Source of the DNA: a virus
Direction: 5' to 3' (one strand)
DNA length: 44,147 nt
Virus record (IMG/VR): IMGVR_UViG_3300017989_000181
Span: 1-44,147 of that record
The notes below the pieces were generated by a model that saw only the letters and a list, made by a program, of their open reading frames with translations, was not told the origin of the DNA and did not search any database. Shown here one piece after another: positions 41,281 to 44,147 of the stretch (its first letter is position 1; each line of letters opens with the position of its first letter). The translations under genes were made by a program, and so were the position numbers.

Positions 41281-41672
41281 CTGAAAAATTGATGAAACGA
41301 AATCTCGAAATAGTATGTCTTCAACATGAAAAGCTTCTTAATGAACAGTCTGAAAATGCTGTTTTTGGAGAATGGATTGATGTTAGTAAAAGTTTGCCTG
41401 TCCCAAGTTTTTTTTGGGGAGCAGATAAACAGATTCTAAATGAAGTTTTAGTTTTGTTAGACGATGGCTTGATTATAATGGCATATCTCTGTTCGGCAGA
41501 CGCTTTTATAATGGACGATAAATTAATGTTCGACAGTAACCTTTATTGGCAAGACTCAAAAACAAATAAAGAATTGGAAAATGTAATCTTCTGGATGGCT
41601 AGACCAGCTTATCCCAAAAACGTTCCAGAAGATTTTTGGGATAAATTCAACGACAGGGAGTGTCAATCATGA
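41277..41672 (+). CDS. DUF551-like protein, AT-rich
   Basis: A 131-residue protein starting at GTG behind AGGAGGG. WIDVSKSLPVPSF and EVLVLLDDGLIIMAYLC, then VIFWMARPAYPK follow the DUF551 frame; it is a third relative of the two copies near 10400-10930. Its codons are visibly more AT-rich than the neighbours, which suggests later acquisition. Function unknown. Confidence 0.5.
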   Translation: MTEKLMKRNLEIVCLQHEKLLNEQSENAVFGEWIDVSKSLPVPSFFWGADKQILNEVLVLLDDGLIIMAYLCSADAFIMDDKLMFDSNLYWQDSKTNKELENVIFWMARPAYPKNVPEDFWDKFNDRECQS

Positions 41673-42001
41673 AGATGATACCATGGACAGGACAGGCAAT
41701 CCACAATATGCAGATATGCAACGTGCATTGGAAGGGGTCGGGGGTTAATGCCCGCTTCAACAAGGCAGAGAGGTGCTACGAGTACATGAAGGACATAGAT
41801 GGTCACGTATGGGGTAAAATCCCAATGACGGAGGCGGTACTGCACATGATTGATGTTAGCGACAAGACCACTGACGAGCTGCACGAAGAGAACCGCTTTC
41901 GTCAGATGGCCTTCCACCTTGAACGGATTGAGCAAGCGATACAAAGTCAGGAGGACAGCGTATGTCAACTGAAAGAGCTGTTGGATACGGAGTTGGAATA
42001 A
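41669..42001 (+). CDS. Small hypothetical protein
   Basis: A 110-residue protein with a strand-rich first half (RCYEYMKDIDGHVWGKIPMT) and a charged helical C-terminus (ENRFRQMAFHLERIEQAIQS). GGGAG is 8 nt before ATG 41669. It overlaps the next gene by 40 nt. No family is recognised. Confidence 0.5.
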   Translation: MKMIPWTGQAIHNMQICNVHWKGSGVNARFNKAERCYEYMKDIDGHVWGKIPMTEAVLHMIDVSDKTTDELHEENRFRQMAFHLERIEQAIQSQEDSVCQLKELLDTELE

Positions 42002-42183
42002 ACTTCTCGGGGCTGCTGACGATATTGTTCATCGGCCTCAAATTGACCCACCATATTGATTGGTCGTGGTTCTGGGTGTTGTCACCGATATGGGGATCCT
42101 TCGCTTTTGTCTTGGTGCTGATGGCAGCATATACAGCGTTGTTATTCATAAATCTGGTACTAGATGAGTTGAGGAAGAAATGA
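41962..42183 (+). CDS. Small membrane protein (Tmemb_185A-like)
   Basis: A 73-residue protein with two hydrophobic segments: FSGLLTILFIGLKLT and SWFWVLSPIWGSFAFVLVLM. The IxFIxLKLxxxIxWSWxWVLxPxW pattern recurs in phage proteins loosely named after the transmembrane Fragile-X-F family. AGGAGG precedes the ATG. It is one candidate for a membrane (holin-like) factor, but no endolysin is beside it. Confidence 0.55.
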   Translation: MSTERAVGYGVGINFSGLLTILFIGLKLTHHIDWSWFWVLSPIWGSFAFVLVLMAAYTALLFINLVLDELRKK

Positions 42184-42383
42184 ACGATGACACGGTAGTA
42201 TCACCAGTAAGAAGAGAGTGCGAGAGGCGTGGTGATCTCTGGATAGACACCAAGCGTCAAGAGATATGGCATCTTGAGAAGGTAGACGATGATGACTTGC
42301 GTCATTGGCGTAAATTGAAAGCAAAGACATTGATGGAGGCGTTTGATGAAGTGCGAGAAATATCTGAAAGAGTGCAAGGCTAA
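42180..42383 (+). CDS. Small charged protein
   Basis: A 67-residue protein, highly charged (MNDDTVVSPVRRECERRGDL; DDDDLRHWRKLKAKT). It is coupled by ATGA to the membrane protein and overlaps the next gene by 38 nt. No family is recognised. Confidence 0.45.
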   Translation: MNDDTVVSPVRRECERRGDLWIDTKRQEIWHLEKVDDDDLRHWRKLKAKTLMEAFDEVREISERVQG

Positions 42384-42828
42384 GTGTTGTTTGTGTTGCC
42401 CGTTGCCAGAAGATTTGGTGCGTGACAACCAAGACAAGATACAAGAGCAGCCAGTAGATGTGTGGAAAGCACCATCGTACAAGGGCGTTCCGCAATGTCT
42501 GGCACCAACTCCGTCATTGAAGTGCTGTTTTTTGAAAGACGACTATACGTGTGCGGTGTATGATGAAAGACCAGAGATATGCCGTATGTTTGGCGATGAG
42601 AGCAATTGTTTTCTCTCTTGCGAGTTCCAACATAAGGACGGGCAGCAACGCTCGTCACGAGCCAGACAGAGGCTTCTAAAGAAGTGTGAGAAGAAGCACG
42701 AGAAGATGAAGCATAAAACGAAGAGGTTCAATGAGGACGTCTTAAGAATGAACGCGGAGGAAAGCAATGGCAACACTGCGGGATGTATTACTGTATCAGG
42801 CAAAGAGAGAGAACTCCGATTGTCCTGA
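42346..42828 (+). CDS. YkgJ-like cysteine-cluster protein
   Basis: A 160-residue protein with cysteine clusters: CEKYLKECKAKCCLCCPLP at the N-terminus and CCFLKDDYTCAVYDERPEIC with CRMF, then SNCFLSCEF. The DxxCxVYxxRPxxCRxF arrangement with a preceding CC cluster is that of the YkgJ (CxxCxxCC) family, which binds zinc or an iron-sulfur cluster. The C-terminal third is a Lys-rich tail. GGAGG is 6 nt before ATG 42346. Role in the phage unknown. Confidence 0.6.
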   Translation: MKCEKYLKECKAKCCLCCPLPEDLVRDNQDKIQEQPVDVWKAPSYKGVPQCLAPTPSLKCCFLKDDYTCAVYDERPEICRMFGDESNCFLSCEFQHKDGQQRSSRARQRLLKKCEKKHEKMKHKTKRFNEDVLRMNAEESNGNTAGCITVSGKERELRLS

Positions 42829-43012
42829 CGATGACGACTACCCATCATGGGTATGCAGCGATTGTGCAAGAAAGGCAGGAGCAAAATGGCCGAAAGACCA
42901 CTTGGCAACGTTCCATAACGGAACTTGTGATGTGTGCGGTGAGAAGGCAGGAGTGACCCAACCAAGAGATTGGGGTTATCCCCGACTCAAACGCAGGAAA
43001 GAAGATGGATGA
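42767..43012 (+). CDS. Zinc-finger small protein
   Basis: An 81-residue protein: WVCSDCARKAGAKWPKDHLA, then TCDVCGEKAGVTQPRDWGYP. Two CxxC knuckles 30 residues apart with a TQPRDWGYP tail form a recurrent phage module, probably one zinc site. GGAGG precedes the ATG. It overlaps the YkgJ-like gene by 62 nt. Confidence 0.6.
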   Translation: MATLRDVLLYQAKRENSDCPDDDDYPSWVCSDCARKAGAKWPKDHLATFHNGTCDVCGEKAGVTQPRDWGYPRLKRRKEDG

Positions 43013-43316
43013 TTACGCACCGTTGTTCTGGAAAGAAGAGGACTATGAGCTTGAAGGGGTCGTAGACCCCAAGGATCTCTACCAGGAATTATACGAGCGT
43101 GAAGACCAGCGTATCTTCGAGGAAGTGATGAAGACATTAACACAACGAGAGCAAGATGTGTTATATTACAGATTTTGGGAAGAGTTGACTTTAGAACAGA
43201 CAGGCGAGAAGTTTAATTTGAGCAGAGAGCGAATACGACAAATACAATTCAAGGCGATAAGAAAGTTAAAGCATCCTGCTCGATCTACTAATTTAGTAGA
43301 TATTAGTGGATTTTAG
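43005..43316 (+). CDS. Stand-alone sigma-70 region 4 protein
   Basis: A 103-residue protein whose residues 36-91 are sigma region 4: LTQREQDVLYYRFWEELTLE, then QTGEKFNLSRERIRQIQFKA and IRKLKH, including the recognition helix. There is no region 2 or 3, so it cannot act as a complete sigma factor. It could compete for the beta flap or for -35 DNA, or activate phage promoters. The 35-residue acidic N-terminus may bind RNA polymerase. GGAAAG precedes the ATG. Confidence 0.7.
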   Translation: MDDYAPLFWKEEDYELEGVVDPKDLYQELYEREDQRIFEEVMKTLTQREQDVLYYRFWEELTLEQTGEKFNLSRERIRQIQFKAIRKLKHPARSTNLVDISGF

Positions 43317-43322
43317 TACTTG

Positions 43323-43360
43323 CTACCAATTTGGTAGAAACTGGTAGAATATTGGTAGAA
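43323..43360 (+). repeat. Triplicated TTGGTAGAA element before the tRNA array
   Basis: A CTACCAA-T-TTGGTAG palindrome (43323-43337) is followed by ACTGGTAGAA and ATTGGTAGAA, so the motif (T/C)TGGTAGAA occurs three times in 30 nt. TTGGTAGAACG also forms the D-arm of the tRNA-Asp downstream. The repeats may be remnants of tRNA genes or regulatory sites. Confidence 0.5.
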
Positions 43361-43428
43361 CGCGGAGCTGGCGGTCAGTACTCGGTCTCATAAGCCGAGG
43401 ATCGGGAGTTCGAGTCTCCCCTCCGCTA
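43361..43428 (+). tRNA. tRNA-Met-like (anticodon CAT), compressed D-arm
   Basis: Acceptor CGCGGAG/CTCCGCT (position 1:72 is a C-T mismatch, other pairs good), anticodon stem TCGGT/GCCGA with loop CTCATAA giving CAT, and T-arm GGGAG-TTCGAGT-CTCCC. The D-arm region CTGGCGGTCAG is only a 4-bp stem with a 3-nt loop, and total length is 68 nt, so it is atypical. The initiator's three G-C pairs are absent, so it is an elongator Met or a tRNA-Ile2 candidate. Confidence 0.6.
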
Positions 43429-43429
43429 T

Positions 43430-43500
43430 GCCGCTTTAGCTTAATGGTAAAGCTAGTGCCTTCCAAGCACAGGATGTTGGTTCGATTCCAACAAGCGGCT
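43430..43500 (+). tRNA. tRNA-Gly (anticodon TCC)
   Basis: Acceptor GCCGCTT/AAGCGGC with T discriminator, D-arm TAGCTTAATGGTAAAGCTA, anticodon stem-loop AGTGC-CTTCCAA-GCAC giving TCC, T-arm TGTTGG-TTCGATT-CCAACA. The cloverleaf is complete and CCA is not encoded. Confidence 0.88.
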
Positions 43501-43504
43501 TTAC

Positions 43505-43598
43505 TCCGTCCGAGGAAGGTAGGGCAGATGGAACCGTTGAAACAGAGACACGAAGGACGCATCGAAGGAGACGGTTGGAATCCGTTGTGTAGGACGGA
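43505..43598 (+). ncRNA. Structured non-tRNA element inside the tRNA array
   Basis: A 94-nt segment closed by a perfect 7-bp stem TCCGTCC (43505-43511)/GGACGGA (43592-43598), the length of a tRNA acceptor. Inside are AACCGT (43532-43537)/ACGGTT (43571-43576), or alternatively GACGG-TTGGAAT-CCGTT, a T-arm-like hairpin with loop TTGGAAT. It cannot be folded into a normal cloverleaf: no anticodon arm is evident and 5 extra bases separate the T-like arm from the closing stem. A 28-codon ATG frame (43528-43614) also crosses it. It may be a novel small RNA or a decayed tRNA. Confidence 0.4.
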
Positions 43599-43604
43599 AC
43601 TTTT

Positions 43605-43677
43605 GGGAGTATAGTTCAGTTGGTAGAACGCCAGATTGTCGATCTGGAAGTCGTGGGTTCAATCCCCTCTGCTCTCG
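43605..43677 (+). tRNA. tRNA-Asp (anticodon GTC)
   Basis: Acceptor GGGAGTA/TGCTCTC with two G-T wobbles, D-arm GTTCAGTTGGTAGAAC, anticodon arm CCAGA-TTGTCGA-TCTGG giving GTC, T-arm GTGGG-TTCAATC-CCCTC. CCA is not encoded. Confidence 0.9.
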
Positions 43678-43750
43678 TTGCATGTAGTTCAGTCGGTAGA
43701 ACGCCTGACTGTTAATCAGGAAGTCGGAGGTTCGAGCCCTTCCGTGCAAG
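43678..43750 (+). tRNA. tRNA-Asn (anticodon GTT)
   Basis: Acceptor TTGCATG/CGTGCAA, D-arm GTTCAGTCGGTAGAAC, anticodon arm CCTGA-CTGTTAA-TCAGG giving GTT, T-arm GGAGG-TTCGAGC-CCTTC. It abuts tRNA-Asp with no spacer, so both arise from one precursor by endonucleolytic cutting. Confidence 0.9.
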
Positions 43751-43775
43751 AAAAAAGCCCTGCTGGAACAGGGCT
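43751..43775 (-). terminator. Hairpin after the tRNAs; intrinsic terminator on the minus strand
   Basis: AGCCCTG-CTGGAA-CAGGGCT (43756-43775). On the minus strand the stem is followed by six T residues (A run 43751-43756 on the plus strand); on the plus strand it has no T run. It would stop leftward transcription before it becomes antisense to the tRNAs, and may also mark the 3' end of the tRNA precursor. Confidence 0.6.
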
Positions 43776-43818
43776 CACAATCATTCTTCAAAGCAACGCA
43801 AAACCATAGGAGGTAAAG

Positions 43819-43893
43819 ATGCGTACTGTTCTTAGTATACACCCCAACGCATTAAATTGCAACGGGGAGGAGGTAGAAAATGACCGAGAATGA
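43819..43893 (+). CDS. 24-codon leader ORF
   Basis: A strong AGGAGGT stands 6 nt before ATG 43819, which opens a 24-residue frame (MRTVLSIHPNALNCNGEEVE...) ending at 43893, inside the next gene's start region (ATG 43880). It has the form of a leader peptide coupled to the downstream gene. It also contains GCATTAAATTGCA, similar to the operator region at 39314. Confidence 0.4.
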   Translation: MRTVLSIHPNALNCNGEEVENDRE

Positions 43894-44147
43894 GAAGTAT
43901 TTCCGCTTGGGGGTCGCTACTGGCCTCAACATGGCTATCAAAGCCACATTCAACAAGTTATGGGATGTGATGCACTCCGAAGTCATATCGCAGCACGATG
44001 CGTTGGCATCCGTGACTGAAGACGCAGACCAGATTCAATATATGTTGGAAGAGCAACAAAAACAGCTTGAAAAGGTCGCAACTGGCAGTCCAGACATTGA
44101 GTCCACAATCAGCTTTCAGGGTATACAGAAGGCTCTAAAAGAGGTGT
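43880..44147 (+). CDS. Helical hypothetical protein, cut by the right edge
   Basis: At least 89 residues (MTENEKYFRLGVATGLNMAI, then a long charged helical region, DADQIQYMLEEQQKQLEKV). GGAGGAGG precedes the ATG. The frame runs off the window without a stop. If the window ends were joined it would end at once with TAA (T44147-A1-A2). No family is recognised. Confidence 0.6.
   Translation, partial: MTENEKYFRLGVATGLNMAIKATFNKLWDVMHSEVISQHDALASVTEDADQIQYMLEEQQKQLEKVATGSPDIESTISFQGIQKALKEV

Noticed and set aside
43505-43598. Resemblance of GAGGAA...TAGGGCAG in the tRNA-array element to bacterial RNase P RNA
   Set aside because: Only two short blocks match, and the ACAGAA and 3' conserved segments of RNase P RNA are absent.
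43528-43614. 28-codon ORF across the structured element in the tRNA array
   Set aside because: The upstream sequence is only a weak ribosome site, and the region is better explained by RNA pairing.
43323-43842. Minus-strand ORFs of 79 and 113 codons across the tRNA array
   Set aside because: They are antisense translations of tRNA genes (peptides like GGETRTPDPRLMRPS are typical of such artefacts) and have no ribosome sites.
1-44147. CRISPR array, diversity-generating retroelement, integrase or insertion sequence
   Set aside because: No regular spaced repeats, no reverse transcriptase, no tyrosine or serine recombinase and no transposase motifs were seen.

Overview
This 44 kb window reads as most or all of a tailed bacteriophage genome. 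Several lines support this: a large terminase (11820-13337), a scaffold and an N4-gp56-type major capsid protein (13519-15272), tail adaptor and nozzle genes (16370-20163), a P22-type portal (21579-23657), a giant zincin/LPD38-like polyvalent protein (24475-29529), and two fibre proteins that share an N-terminal module (29597-31654, 32808-36542). I see no DNA polymerase, RNA polymerase, integrase or recognisable endolysin. The host is not identifiable; a lipobox-type leader at 36545 hints at a diderm host, but weakly.

Layout. (1) 202-4858, + strand: replication module with an HTH protein, a replisome organiser, a Toprim-helicase, small DNA-associated proteins (Hc1-like, SpoVG-like) and a RusA resolvase. 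(2) 4834-6534, - strand: a small accessory operon (DUF2958-like, zinc ribbon, short membrane proteins) with a good promoter at 6579-6607. (3) 6689-11818, + strand: a putative small terminase followed by a tightly coupled train of about 16 small genes, many with zinc-ribbon cysteine pairs, including two CHC2-like primase zinc-finger proteins. (4) 11820-37021, + strand: packaging, capsid, tail, ejection and fibre genes. (5) 37091-39293, - strand: recombination module (RecB-like nuclease, a small linker protein, a DUF1351-like coiled coil, RecT). (6) 39387-43316, + strand: HTH regulator, Rnl2-type RNA ligase, HNH/AP2 protein, DUF551-like protein, YkgJ-like protein and a stand-alone sigma region 4 protein. 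(7) 43361-43750: tRNA array (Met-CAT-like, Gly-TCC, Asp-GTC, Asn-GTT) containing a non-tRNA structured element. (8) 43819-44147: a short leader ORF and an ORF cut by the window edge.

How it fits together. The helicase carries Toprim and RecA-like motors but no zinc-binding primase domain; the CHC2 proteins at 8937-9889 could supply it in trans. The host would then supply the polymerase. The RecB-like nuclease, RecT and RusA form a recombination-dependent replication and packaging set. RNA ligase plus tRNAs suggests tRNA repair or compensation. The last ORF would meet a TAA stop if the window ends were joined, so the window may be a circularised genome cut at an arbitrary point; that would make 39387-4858 one long rightward early region.

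Genes are coupled mostly by ATGA/TAATG overlaps and strong AGGAGG-type ribosome sites. Starts given here follow those sites, so several are shorter than the longest open frame.
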